Shown one piece after another: positions 53,726 to 63,062 of a DNA stretch of 64,000 nucleotides (positions are counted from its first letter, which is position 1; each line of letters starts with the position of its first letter). The notes below the pieces were generated by a model. The model did no database searches. It was given only the letters and a program-made list of their open reading frames with translations, and was not told where the DNA came from. This DNA is from Cristatella mucedo. Its lineage: Eukaryota; Bryozoa; Phylactolaemata; Cristatellidae. The stretch is taken from NCBI GenBank assembly GCA_009760855.2, contig WPIO01000019.1:1979001-2043000 (forward strand). Reading direction: 5' to 3'. The position numbers and the translations under genes were made by a program.

Positions 53726-55007
53726 CTGAGAAAAGGGGCGGGCGGATTTAGCAGTGACACTTCTACCAGGCACGGAACTTGAAGAAAAACTGTGGTGACG
53801 AAACCTTCTCCTCATGAGCCAGCGGCCAACGTTGCTACAGATTTGCATTTGGTGGTGCTAGTGAGCCCAGCAAGCTAAACCTAGCACAGAGACTTCCGCG
53901 AATAGATAACTCCAGGTACCTGTACTTTCGGCCTCAGAATGTACTCGAAGGATACCACTAAACTTAAGTATGACGAAGAGTACGACGAAAATTTACCCAG
54001 TCCAAGCTATTATTGCTAGTGCACCGGTAGCCTGCACCGCCAGTTGCTGCAATAAAAAAAATCGTTTTAGTTGCTATAGCAACACGGTGAGCAATTCTAG
54101 TACAGCCGCGATGTCTTTCAGTCATGATCGTTGCAATAAGAGCCCGCACGTCAGTTGCTGCGAGACGATCTTACGACATGTACAACGCGTCTCACCAGTC
54201 CCGACCGAACGCTCCTGGCCACCAGAATGCCGTTCTTTTCATCCATAAATGGCGTCGCCAGGAGGCCGCCTAGTCCACCTCCAAAATGCACTGAGAGAAA
54301 AAGTGTGCTTTCCTTACATGACAAGCCGGTGTCCGGAGAGTCGTACGTCTGCTCACTGCAGCTGCAACCGGACTCATCTCCCCTCTGATTTCGCACATCT
54401 ATCGTGGGGGCTTACCGGCGAGAGCGTCCGCGGGGTCGTCGATCTTGAGCTTCACGGCGAGCCAGCTAACGAATGTATAGATGAATGCCACAAAAAAACC
54501 GGTCAACAAAGCGCCCCACGTGGCCATCAAGTTGCAGTCGGAACAGACGGCCACCATGCCGGTCAGCGCTCCATTTACGAGAGTGATAATGCTCCACGGC
54601 GGCTCAATGTCATCCTCGTCACGATTCTGTAACACAGGACAACCAACCGTAGTCAGGGCCTGATGGCAGACCGAGCTGGAAATGTTCACTGGAGTTTTGA
54701 AGAAACTCGGGGATTTTACTTACGCAATAACTATGAAGGTAACTTAACTATGAAGGCCAGCCGCTTGAACAGCGTGGCTGCTATGCCGGATGAACTTCCG
54801 CAGACAATTGTATTGACAACGGCTCTTGCCACTGTAGCTCCATCTCCTGGTCTTGAAATGAAAAACTGGGAGCCTCCGTTGAAGGCGAGGAATCCGAACA
54901 TAAGCAATAAACTGCCGAGTGTGGTCAGCTGCAAGAGTCGAGTGAAAGTTTATGTCAACTACAGGTGGCTGCTGTCTAGACATAGGGCTGGCGACGAAGT
55001 TGGACCA

Positions 55008-55067
<60 letters not shown>

Positions 55068-57611
55068 AGCGTAAGATTTTCCGCCGCGTTTTTCTATGAT
55101 TGATTTTTAGAAAGTTATGCTTACGGGGAGGTTCAACGTAGCAGTATCTACGACTCCCTCCATCATCAACCCCTGCTTACAGGGGTAGAAAAGGAACTGA
55201 TTAGGCTTAATGATGCTCATACGGCATGCGAGAATTGACTGTTTTTGGCTTAGAGTCCTTAAGCAGTCACAATCGGAGATAGTTTTGCCGTTCTGCCTCC
55301 TTCAGTTAGAGTGAGTTGGATGCTGCAGTTGAATGCCGTGCTGCTGACCTGAAATGTCTCTCCAATTGAAAGTGACTAAGCATAGTTGCAGCCGTTACAC
55401 TGGGTTTTCCTACATTTTATTTACGCATATGATATCATAGTGCATAAGCACCCATCATTGTATTTGAAACATAGTTTGGACCATAAAAAAAGTTACCACC
55501 ACGTTTGCACCCAGCTTTGCTCTGTCTTGACAGACATCAAAACACACAAAAGAGTTGGTTCGACTAATTATGTCAATCCACCGAAATCCACTCAAATTAA
55601 GCTAACATCAACCGAAAATCTGTGAAGCGCAGTTCAAATTTTGAGAGAAAATTTTCTTTACATGATATTTATAATGACGCCGCCAAATCTCATACAATTT
55701 CGCTAGCGCATTCTCACGCAAATGTGCTCCAAAGACGCTGGCCCCTAATTCAATCCACCGCTATCCACTTGAATCCACTGCAAATCCACAAGAAATCGGC
55801 CGAACGAAGCTCCAATTTGAATTGCTTATTAAAGTTAACTATTGTTCAAGAAGTAGCCATAAAATAAATGTTGTGCCACCGTGCGCTCGTTCGGGTGCAA
55901 TTCAGTGCAGCAGCGACTGCAGCGCGCTCTGGCGGTGGATTGCTGCATCAGCCCGAGTCGCTTCAGCTGAATTTCGTGAGAACACCCACCCGCAGCGACG
56001 GGAAATTGTGTGGCTAGTCCTTCAATAATAGTGCAGTTCAGTAATCAATCCAAATCGGAGCTTTGGGTAGGCGATTCTCTATGGATTCACGTGTATAGCG
56101 GAGGATTGCGGTAGTGGCCTGCGTCTTTGGAGCCCATTTGCATGAGAACTCGCAGGCGCAATTGTATGAAATTTGGTGGGTCAACTATAATAACGACCGT
56201 ATGTTAAAAGTTATACTGAAGATTTAAGCTTTTCCCAGCCAATTTCTGATAATTTTTATTAGGTTTAATTATAGCGGATTGCTTGGAATTGCGGCAATAC
56301 TTCGAACCCCAAAAGAGCTGCGGATTCACTGGAGACATTGCTCAATAGCATGTTTATCGAATAAGACTACGGGATTCCAAATATCCAGCCGACAGCCAGT
56401 GGCTGACGTGCAAACCCATGAGTTCGGCTTGTGCTAGCTTGCGAGACGGGAGACATAAGCTCGCTAAGGCGACCGCATCTCGTCACGTGACTCCTGAAGC
56501 GGCGCTTTCTCGCTCGCAGCTATCAGAAACTAGCAAGTAATGAAGAAACACAACATCTGAAATATAGACTCGATACAACATGCGGGTAACGCATGCTAAG
56601 TGTCGTTGTGCATGAAACAGTTCTCTTCTTCGTTGATGAAACTGGCCAAACCTCCATGCAGGCGCATCAAGTCAAAAAAGTTATGCTCGCTTGTGCCAGA
56701 GGAGGTTACGCAATAAGCCCGGCAAAAATGCTCGTTTTGAAAAGTTGCATGCACGCGCAGAGAGGTCGTGCTAAAAGAGAGGATGCACATAGACAAGTTC
56801 GACTGTGGCGGCAAGAAGGGCGGAAAGTGTCACTCGTCACGAGGGTGTAAACCCGCGCTTGTTGACGCTCGTACTGGAATCGAGTGACCAGGGATGTCTG
56901 CAGGTTTGCCCCGCTCATTAAACCACCCCGCTCGTGGACCAATAAAGACGACGGCCACCAGTGCGGCCGTTCCGCTGCACTGGTGCACGACGCCGCTGCC
57001 AGCGAAGTCCTAAAAGAAAAGCGAGCCAGTAGTCACTACTGTACAGCAGCCTGGCGACGGCGACGCCGACGGCGGCCGCCAGCCTACGCCCGCGCTAAAG
57101 CGTAGCAGAGGCAAGCGTTCGCTATCCTCACCCGGCGCACTCACCTGGAATTTCAAGCCTGCGATGACTGTCTTACCGTCTGCCAGCCATCTGACAACTG
57201 AGCCGTCGACACTAGTATACCATACCCATCTGCTGATGACTGGGAAAATGAAACCTGCGCGGTAAACGCTAAAGAAATGTAATGTAATGTAATGTAATGT
57301 AATGTAATGTAATGTAATGTAATGAAATGTCAAACAAAACGTAACGAGCAAATAGTCAGCCACGCCTCTGACTCAAAACATCAATGTTCTCAGCAGTTTT
57401 CAATGCAGCTGTGAGCTGAGCACGCTGTACAGCACATAGGCGTGCAAGTCGCATCTCTCCGCCAAGGCTCCGGATACGATGGTGGGCGTGGCGGCAGCGA
57501 CCACAAAATGGAAGAGCCACTTTGCATACAGCCGCTCGGGAAATGTTCCAAACCAGAAAGTGCAGCCAATGAAGCTACCGCCGTCGCCGCGTGCAAGTGC
57601 GAATCCGGTAG
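53649..57611 (-). CDS. ammonium transporter (AMT/MEP family), N-terminus not found; possible premature stop
   Basis: Membrane transporter for NH4+/NH3. Exons, 5' to 3': 57611-57431, 57268-57145, 57009-56875, 54928-54749, 54626-54416, 54290-54196, 54046-53920, 53725-53649; phases agree throughout. Family hallmarks: IVSGALAERC, DFAGSGVVH (conserved Asp and first twin His), GFLAFNGGSQ, ISRPGDGATVARAVVNT, LVNGALTGMVAVC, LKIDDPADAL, VHFGGGLGG (second twin His) and the C-tail GLDLPKHHEPAYS ending in TGA. Vertebrates lack this subfamily, which supports an invertebrate host. The first roughly 100 residues (TM1-2) are missing. A weak candidate exon is 57788-57836 (SNILMTN), but its phase does not fit. 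A TAA (53993-53995) interrupts TM11 in frame unless a 39-nt intron is removed. So the gene may be a recent pseudogene, or may use that intron. Confidence 0.88.
53920..54046 (-). CDS. ammonium transporter exon: TM11, contains in-frame TAA
   Basis: Acceptor TTTATTGCAG, donor AGTACAG|GTACCT. Reads QLAVQATGALAIIAWTG, then TAA (53993-53995), then IFVVLFVILKFSGILRVHS and EAEST. The residues after the stop align one-for-one with the usual second half of TM11, so the stop replaces a single residue. Alternatively 53958-53996 (GTAAAT...TTTAG, 39 nt, a multiple of 3) is spliced out, which would delete half the helix. Confidence 0.85.
54196..54290 (-). CDS. ammonium transporter exon: TM10 with twin-His 2
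   Basis: Acceptor TTTTTCTCTCAG, donor GGGACTG|GTGAGA. The split Val codon is followed by HFGGGLGGLLATPFMDEKN, with the second pore histidine. Confidence 0.94.
54416..54626 (-). CDS. ammonium transporter exon: TM8-TM9
   Basis: Acceptor CTGTGTTACAG, donor CTCGCCG|GTAAGC. Reads WSIITLVNGALTGMVAVCS, the DCNLMATWGALLTGFFVAF segment, and LKIDDPADALA. Confidence 0.94.
54749..54928 (-). CDS. ammonium transporter exon: TM6-TM7
   Basis: Acceptor AGTCGACTCTTGCAG-type (CTCTTGCAG), donor TTCATA|GTTAAG, 60 codons. Reads LTTLGSLLLMFGFLAFNGG, then SRPGDGATVARAVVNTIVC and GSSSGIAATLFKR. Confidence 0.92.
55009..55066. repeat. (TC)n microsatellite
   Basis: About 57 bp of CT repeats inside the transporter intron. 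Confidence 0.97.
55570..56310. repeat. long imperfect inverted repeat (foldback/MITE-like)
   Basis: Arms about 55570-55845 and 56033-56310 are recognisable reverse complements of each other. For example, CCAAAGACGCTGG at 55731 pairs with CCTGCGTCTTTGG at about 56119, and CACGCAAATGTGCTCC pairs with GGAGCCCATTTGCATG. The central loop of about 187 bp is GC-richer. Located in the intron between transporter exons 56875 and 54928. No ORF for a transposase. Confidence 0.75.
56875..57009 (-). CDS. ammonium transporter exon: TM5 with twin-His 1
   Basis: Acceptor TTTTCTTTTAG, donor ATTCCA|GTACGA, 45 codons. Begins DFAGSGVVHQCSGTAALVA and ends ADIPGHSIP. Carries the conserved substrate-site Asp and the first pore histidine. 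Confidence 0.93.
57145..57268 (-). CDS. ammonium transporter exon: TM4/TM5 region
   Basis: Acceptor TTTCTTTAG, donor TTCCAG|GTGAGT. Reads VYRAGFIFPVISRWVW, then a loop and LADGKTVIAGLKFQ, corresponding to the family GFIYPVVTHW region. Confidence 0.85.
57277..57325. repeat. (AATGT)n pentanucleotide microsatellite
   Basis: About ten copies of AATGT with one AATGA variant, just upstream of the 57268 exon on the minus strand, inside its intron. Confidence 0.95.
57431..57611 (-). CDS. ammonium transporter exon: TM2 end to TM3/TM4
   Basis: Acceptor TTGTACTGAG, donor GTGCT|GTACAG. Reads GFALARGDGGSFIGCTFWF, YAKWLFHFVVAAATPTIVS and GALAERCDLHAYVL. The donor choice gives a canonical in-frame junction but a loop two residues shorter than usual. 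A non-canonical border at TACAG|C would restore the usual length. Upstream of the acceptor the frame has a TGA. Confidence 0.8.
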
Positions 57612-58950
57612 CTCAGTACAAAAGACAGTATACGACTGCAAGCGAAAACCGTGAAGACGACATAGAGCGACCCGTCGGTGCTACCTCGCTCGCGAGAGCG
57701 GAGCAAGGGCCTCGAGCGTCGCCGCTCGAGAGAGCTCGCGCATGCCTGGCAAAGCTTGTGGAAAGTGAGAGCAAATGAGCTGCCTACCAACAAGCATCCA
57801 CGCCGTCCGTTGGTCATTAGTATGTTAGATGCAGGCCTGCAGAACACGGAACTTTGGCTTCTGCGACCGGCCGCCTGAGTATGCAGCAAGCTTCAAGTCA
57901 CCGCTGATGCATGGCTAGAGCTCTCGCCCTGTGCCTCTCGCTCTGGGGTTCCGCCTCTGCCTCCTCCTTCGCTTTCCTCCTCAGCAGCAGCCCTGGCAAG
58001 TACTTGGTGGACCCGTGGGTTCCATCTCGTGCTTCCTTGCCTTCGCTTAGGCCACTGTTGCTGTGTCGTCTTAGCCCATGCCAGTGTCGCGGCCGCCAAC
58101 GCCACATTCACCGCCACGGAGGCTACAGTAGACGCCAATGGCGCTTGCAATGCGTGCCTTCCGCTCAGCTAGCGCTTTGCTCACGAAAGTAGTCTATTGA
58201 CCAGTGTCGTATGTGCATTAGTTTTTGCGCTAGTAAGCTCTTGTAGTTAGCCTGGGGTCCTACTAATTAGCTGCCGGGAGTTAGTCTCAGGCTGTGCACT
58301 TTTGCACGCCTGTCTATGAGCGATGCAGTGCGCGTCACACAAGACCTCTTGACTTGTGCTTGCTTCAGCGTGTTCACTAGCACCTCAATAGACAATGCAT
58401 CGAAGGTACTGCGAGAGCGCTATAATAGGAAAAAAGATAAAATAAAATAATAAAATAAGACATGACTCTTCGTCAACTCTTTTTTCTTCTCCTCGTCACG
58501 TGGGCGTGTAGTTAGGCCTCGAATGGACGTAGTGCTGAATGGGCATTTATCTCCCTAACAATTAATTTACGGCAGAGACCGCTAAGAGTTGGCAAGCAAG
58601 CGATTCGTTATCATGCAAATTTGTTTTGTTTCTAAGTAACTAGACTTCCATTTTTATATAAAAAACGCAAATTTTCGAAGCTTCCGGGTGTATACACTGG
58701 TGCAGTCTTTGAAACTGACTAGACTAGAGTCAGAACCAGATTTCCTAAAGCAGCATTCAAAGGTTCGCTGTACATGGAGCATTTTTTGAAGTTATTGGTA
58801 AATAGAAAGGTATCTCTTCGACTCCTTGTTATGCTAGTTCTCCTGCATAACCTCCTGAAGACCCATGGCAAATGTTAAGGCACAACTTTTTAGAAAAATC
58901 AATAGATACTTTCGCCTCGAGATTGCCTCGCGAATACTTTTCAAAGGCCG
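57612..58950. other. 5' side of the ammonium transporter; N-terminal exon(s) unresolved
   Basis: Expected to hold the first exon(s), unless they lie further up. 57788-57836 (-) has splice sites around SNILMTN, recalling the family NILMKN motif, but ends in the wrong phase. 57900-58150 is GC-rich and open on both strands. 58200-58950 shows nothing recognisable. Confidence 0.35.
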
Positions 58951-58954
58951 TTTA

Positions 58955-59345
58955 TAATAATAACTATAATAATGCACTTGATAAAGCGCCCTCAGAGAAC
59001 TCAATCTCTTTCCAGGTGCTTTACATCTGCTGCAAAGGGAAACGCAATTGACGGTGAGTAATATCAAGCTTGATTAACAACATGAATAACATGGTTAGTG
59101 GTGACATGCACATGGTCAGCATGCAAGTGTGATTAGTGGCAGCATGCAAAGTGTCAGCACGCATAAGCACATAAAGGAGGAATCACAGGGACCCACTAAA
59201 TGCTGTCCTAAATAGGTGTTTTTTTTTAAGCTCCTTTTAAATGTGGTCAAGCCAGGGGATGTTCTGACGCAAGTCGGTAGGGTGTTCCAGGCTTTGGGTG
59301 CATACGAACTAAATGCACGGTCTCCAAAGGATTTGAGGTTTGTAC
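58955..59345 (-). mobile_element. LINE family 2 3' end
   Basis: The minus strand reads SFGDRAFSSYAPKAWNTLP and the shared 3' region, ending in an AATAATAACTATAATAATG tail near 58957. Closely similar to 17540-17940. Confidence 0.8.
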
Positions 59346-59367
59346 ATTTAGAAACGGCTCTGTCGCC

Positions 59368-59475
59368 TTCGCTTGACCCAGGGGTTAAGGTACTCGCCTT
59401 TGACGACCGTGGCCGTGGGCTCGAGCCCTTCAGCATAAGTGAAGCGCCTGGGTGGGGATTAAGTTATCTTAAGAA
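59368..59475 (+). mobile_element. SINE family A, degenerate
   Basis: AGGGGTTAAGGTACTCGCC box A-like, GTGGGCTCGAGCCCTTC box B-like, and GAAGCGCCTGGGTGGGGATT body. Confidence 0.65.
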
Positions 59476-59484
59476 TAATACATG

Positions 59485-59700
59485 TGTACTGCACCCTCCG
59501 AGAACCTAATCTCTTTCTAGGCACTTTACGTATGCTGTAAAGAAAGCAAGATTGAATGGTTAGCGTGAGCATGCTCGACATCAACAGGAAAACAGACGCA
59601 GCTAGAGGCAATATGCACAGGTTCAACGTACGAATATGGTTAGTGGGAGCCTGCATAACGTCAGAACGCAAATAAGCGCCTAACAGACGAATCACAAGCA
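59485..59700 (-). mobile_element. LINE family 2 3'-tail fragment
   Basis: CCTCCGAGAACCTAATCTCT terminal sequence, then diverged copies of the shared untranslated segment. Confidence 0.6.
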
Positions 59701-60604
59701 TCCTTTCGCCGCTGCGCTGTGCTGCGGCTTCTCCGCTCCGATCCAGCCGAAGTCGCCCATCAGCTACATACGTCTGCTCAAGATGGCCGCTTCTGCAGGC
59801 AACCGTCGCTCAGCGAATTCTCGCGTTCGCCGAATGCGTGGCCCTCGGACCTGCCGGCACGAACGTGCGGCTATCAATTAACGCGCGGGCGGCGTACGAC
59901 GGGTCGAACTAGTCTCGCTCGGCGGCGCTGCCCGCTGCGGCCACGGCCACGTCGAGTCGTCGACCGCTTAGAGTTCTCACGCGGCGGCGGCGGCTCACCT
60001 TGTACTGCCGCAGGGCGATTCCGTCTCAGTACACGCCACCAAAGTACGCTCGGCCGGCCGTTCGTACGTTCAAGTTTGACGCTGGGCACGCGTTGGAGCT
60101 GAGGGTGCCGCCGACCGAATTTCTCTCCTTCCCGATTCGAGCCTATTCGCTCATTTTTCCCGCTTCGTCCGCCACCGCGAGTTCAGTCTGCCACGACGGC
60201 GTTCAGCAACCGTTCGAGCGGCGGCTCGGTGAGCCCAGCGGATCGAGCGCAGGCGCCGCCTCCGACAGCTGCTCTGGCCAATTTACTCTTTCCCTCGGGG
60301 GGGGGGGGAGGTTGGAGGGAAGAGCGCGACCGACCAATCAACATGCGAGCTCAGCAGACGCCAGCCAATCGACCGGCTTCTGCCCTGGATCGTTCGGCCC
60401 CCGCCCCCCGGCCTGCTGCTCTGCGAGCGGCCCCTGGCGGACGATGTGCAGCTCGCAGCCAACGCGTCACAGCAGCAGCAGCAGCCGACGACGTTCGTCG
60501 CAGCTCCAGCCGGCTTGTCGCTCCCTCTGAGCGCCAAGAGGCTCGCTGGCCACCTATACCCGAACGTAAGCCGGCCGCCCTTAGGTCCTGTCATCGAGAG
60601 TCAA
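59700..60604. promoter_or_regulatory. CpG-rich block, possible promoter region
   Basis: Visibly richer in GC and CpG than all flanking DNA, with no tandem structure. Contains AAGATGGCCGC at 59780-59790, which resembles a YY1-type promoter element or a start-codon context. Long ORFs on both strands show no domain and are likely compositional. A G10 run sits near 60298. It stops where AT-rich DNA begins. Confidence 0.3.
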
Positions 60605-60941
60605 GCTGAGAAGTCAAGCTGAGAGAAGTCAAGCCAACTAACTACACGACATTTTCTATTTTATCAACTCGCATCTTTTTCCCTTTTACGACATTTTTAC
60701 TTTTTCAACTCGTTCTCGTTAACACTCTAACTCGTTTCAAAACTGAAAACGTTGCAAAATGAAGAAAGCGCTCGTCTCAAAAATAAAAATATCGTATAGT
60801 GCAGAAACACATCATCACAACGAGCTCTCGTTAGCACTCGAACTCGTTAAAGTATTGTAAGACTAGGATATCAGTTTTCAAAATATTTATATATTATAGT
60901 AAGAAAATTAGAATTAAATATCTTTTTTACTTCATATAGAA

Positions 60942-61109
60942 ATGAGTGATGAAAAATATAATAGACAAATTGGTGAAAAATATCAAGACTATATTCGAAG
61001 ACTAAAGGTTGCTCCTATTGAGAAATCTGGTGGATTGAAACCTAGACATCCAAAGAGTACTGACCAATTAGAAGAATTAAATATTACCTTTGCAGAAACT
61101 CATGTGTAA
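60942..61109 (+). CDS. small hypothetical protein in AT-rich element
   Basis: ATG to TAA, 55 residues: MSDEKYNRQIGEKYQDYIRR at the start, hydrophilic throughout. No family recognised. First ORF inside the left edge of the element. Confidence 0.4.
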   Translation: MSDEKYNRQIGEKYQDYIRRLKVAPIEKSGGLKPRHPKSTDQLEELNITFAETHV

Positions 61110-61194
61110 TGAGTGAGGTCTTTTTTATTATATTGATGAGTATGAAGATTTATATCCAGGATGGGTTTGAAAAAATTTAAATAATTATAGGAAA

Positions 61195-61326
61195 ATGGCA
61201 GATTTAAGAAAAAAAATTGTTTTTCAAAGATATGATGAGGTAGTTGAGTATAGCATTAAAGTTAGATCGTGTCTAACTCAGCTAACAAGGGTGAGATATA
61301 TAATTAAAATAGTAAATATACTATAG
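61195..61326 (+). CDS. small hypothetical protein in AT-rich element
   Basis: ATG to TAG, 43 residues, beginning MADLRKKIVFQRYDEVVEY. Likely the start of a longer protein; a related-style open frame without ATG follows at 61343-61492. Confidence 0.35.
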   Translation: MADLRKKIVFQRYDEVVEYSIKVRSCLTQLTRVRYIIKIVNIL

Positions 61327-61342
61327 TAAATATACTATAGTA

Positions 61343-61492
61343 GCTTTAGGAGTTACAGTTTCTACGACACATATTCATACACATCCGGATATAACTAATG
61401 CAGTCTCTGCTTTCTCAGCACAAACAGCAATGCTAATGGCAGTTGATGGTGTTTTAGTTGAAATAGATAAAAGAAAAAATATTTACTCTTAA
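61343..61492 (+). pseudogene. open frame without start, hypothetical
   Basis: 50 codons, no ATG at the start, including THIHTHPDITNAVSAFSAQ and VDGVLVEIDKRKNIYS, then TAA. Could be the continuation of the 61195 protein after a decayed stretch containing the repeat ACTATAGTAAATAT. No family recognised. Confidence 0.3.
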
Positions 61493-61639
61493 TTCTAACG
61501 CAGAGTTTATTTCAAAAATAACGAGTTTGACAATATTATAGAAGAACGTTCACAAATATAAACTAGTCCTGTTTAATCACTTGAAGCTCCTCTCTAACAA
61601 AACTTCTCTTAACATCATTAATGAAATATCTAACCATTG

Positions 61640-62440
61640 GTTTTTCAATACCATTATTCTAACAATGTTATGTTTAATCAAACTCCATATCGGATCTGTG
61701 GCTCTTATTCTTTTTTTTCATCTTCTCCTTCACCCGGTTTTAGTAAATATCTAACAGTTGTTCCAAGTTCTAACAGTTTTTCCTGTTCTCCGACCTTTGT
61801 ATGATATTGTGGTATCTTTAGTTTTACAGGTTCTTTTTTATTGCCTTTGCAGGTTCTTCACCAATTGATCTTGTAACGCTATTATTTAGATAATCAATAA
61901 TCTTTGGTAAATTATAAGTCCATTCTTTATTTTTAGTGTGATCTCCATTATTAATGTTTTCTAATTCCTTAATTCTAATTCCTTCTTTCTAATTTCATAT
62001 TGCGCAATAAAGGCTCTTTCTGCTACAGTTCTGTTCAACCTTTCAACGAGTGCAACACTCTTTTTACTACTAGCTTCTATAATTTGGGTTTCATGTCTTT
62101 TCATTTCTTTCACGAACTCTCCTTTAAACTCAGATCCAGGATCTACTGTTATCTTTTTTGGCCATTTCAATAAACTTTTTTGTATAAACATCTATTATGG
62201 CTTGTGTTACTTCTTTAGAGGACTTTATTTTAAGTGGTCTTGAGTCTTTATCTCTGCTAGCAACATCAATAACACTCAAAGCATATTTGTATCCAGAATC
62301 ATTCGGCATATACAAAATGGCTGCTTGATGATTTTCATTCGGTTCAACACTATCAAAGAAACCTTTGGGAATTACTTTTGGTCTTGGCTTGAATATCTGG
62401 CTTACATCTGAATTTGGATTAAATTTCCCTTCCTTTTTTC
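61640..62440 (-). pseudogene. retroviral-type (rve) DDE integrase, frameshifted
   Basis: DNA-integrating enzyme of a virus-like or transposable element. The three catalytic acids are visible in separate blocks: SVIDVASRD (about 62270), ITVDPGSEF (about 62140) and VERLNRTVAERAF (about 62030). Before them lies NENHQAAILYMPND; after them a C-terminal region with LPKIIDYLNNSVTRSIG, GTTVRYLLKPGE and RATDPIWSL. The RATDP-WSL tail is familiar from integrases of animal Polinton- or virus-like elements; this family assignment is from memory and not certain. At least two frameshifts are seen, one at a T-run near 62155 and one near 61965-61985, so it is not intact. Confidence 0.75.
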
Positions 62441-62474
62441 TTTCATTTAGAGATTAAAATGACATTCTATAGAA

Positions 62475-62732
62475 ATGGAAATATTTTGTGAGAACTGTTC
62501 TAAATCGTTTAGTGAACTTGAATACTTAGAGTCAGGTCATCCAGTTTGCCAAAAGATTAAACGAAGGCCAAAGTTAAAGTTTGAAATGCGTTGCGATATC
62601 TGCGATTTAGATAGCACAGAAACAGAATTCGATTGTGGTATTTTAAGAAATAATAAGATAATCATTTGTGCCGATTGTTTTATGCAAAAAATAAGTATTC
62701 TAAACAAAGACCAACAAAGATATACTGTTTAG
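62475..62732 (+). CDS. small Cys-rich, probably zinc-binding protein
   Basis: 85 residues, ATG to TAG. Cysteine pairs: CENC near the start, CDICD in the middle, then C and CADC near the end, the pattern of paired zinc knuckles or ribbons. No named family. Divergent from the integrase, whose region ends about 35 bp away. Confidence 0.5.
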   Translation: MEIFCENCSKSFSELEYLESGHPVCQKIKRRPKLKFEMRCDICDLDSTETEFDCGILRNNKIIICADCFMQKISILNKDQQRYTV

Positions 62733-62766
62733 CAAGAAAACATTTTAAGAAAGGTGTTCAGAGCTT

Positions 62767-62919
62767 TACTGTATTCATCATTGTTTAGAACACGAATCAA
62801 TAATGCATATTGCAAAACTGTTCCCATTAGTAAAAGGTAAGCGTAAAGCAACTAAATTAAAAGAATTAATTGTCTTACTAGTTCATTTGTACTTTTCAGG
62901 TACTTATGTAGTTAATTAA
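62767..62919 (+). pseudogene. open frame without start, hypothetical
   Basis: 51 codons without ATG at the start, including YCIHHCLEHE (two Cys and three His, possibly zinc-binding) and LVKGKRKATKLKELIVLL, then TAA. May once have continued from the zinc-binding ORF just upstream. Confidence 0.3.
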
Positions 62920-63062
62920 TAGATTAACTTTCATATTTCCTAGGTTATCAACGTAGTAATATTCTATCAGAACTCTTGTAAAGTATGCATAATACTTAAA
63001 ATCTGTTCCAGTTGGTGAATTATTTATAGCTCGTAGTATCTCCTGATACTATTGTCATATAG

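Noticed and set aside
57010-57363. 117-codon minus ORF as a separate gene
   Set aside because: It is the 57145-57268 transporter exon read through into the flanking pentanucleotide repeat and the downstream intron.
59719-60609. Long plus-strand ORFs in the CpG-rich block
   Set aside because: Arg/Ala/Pro-rich translations in several frames at once, as expected from composition; no domain.
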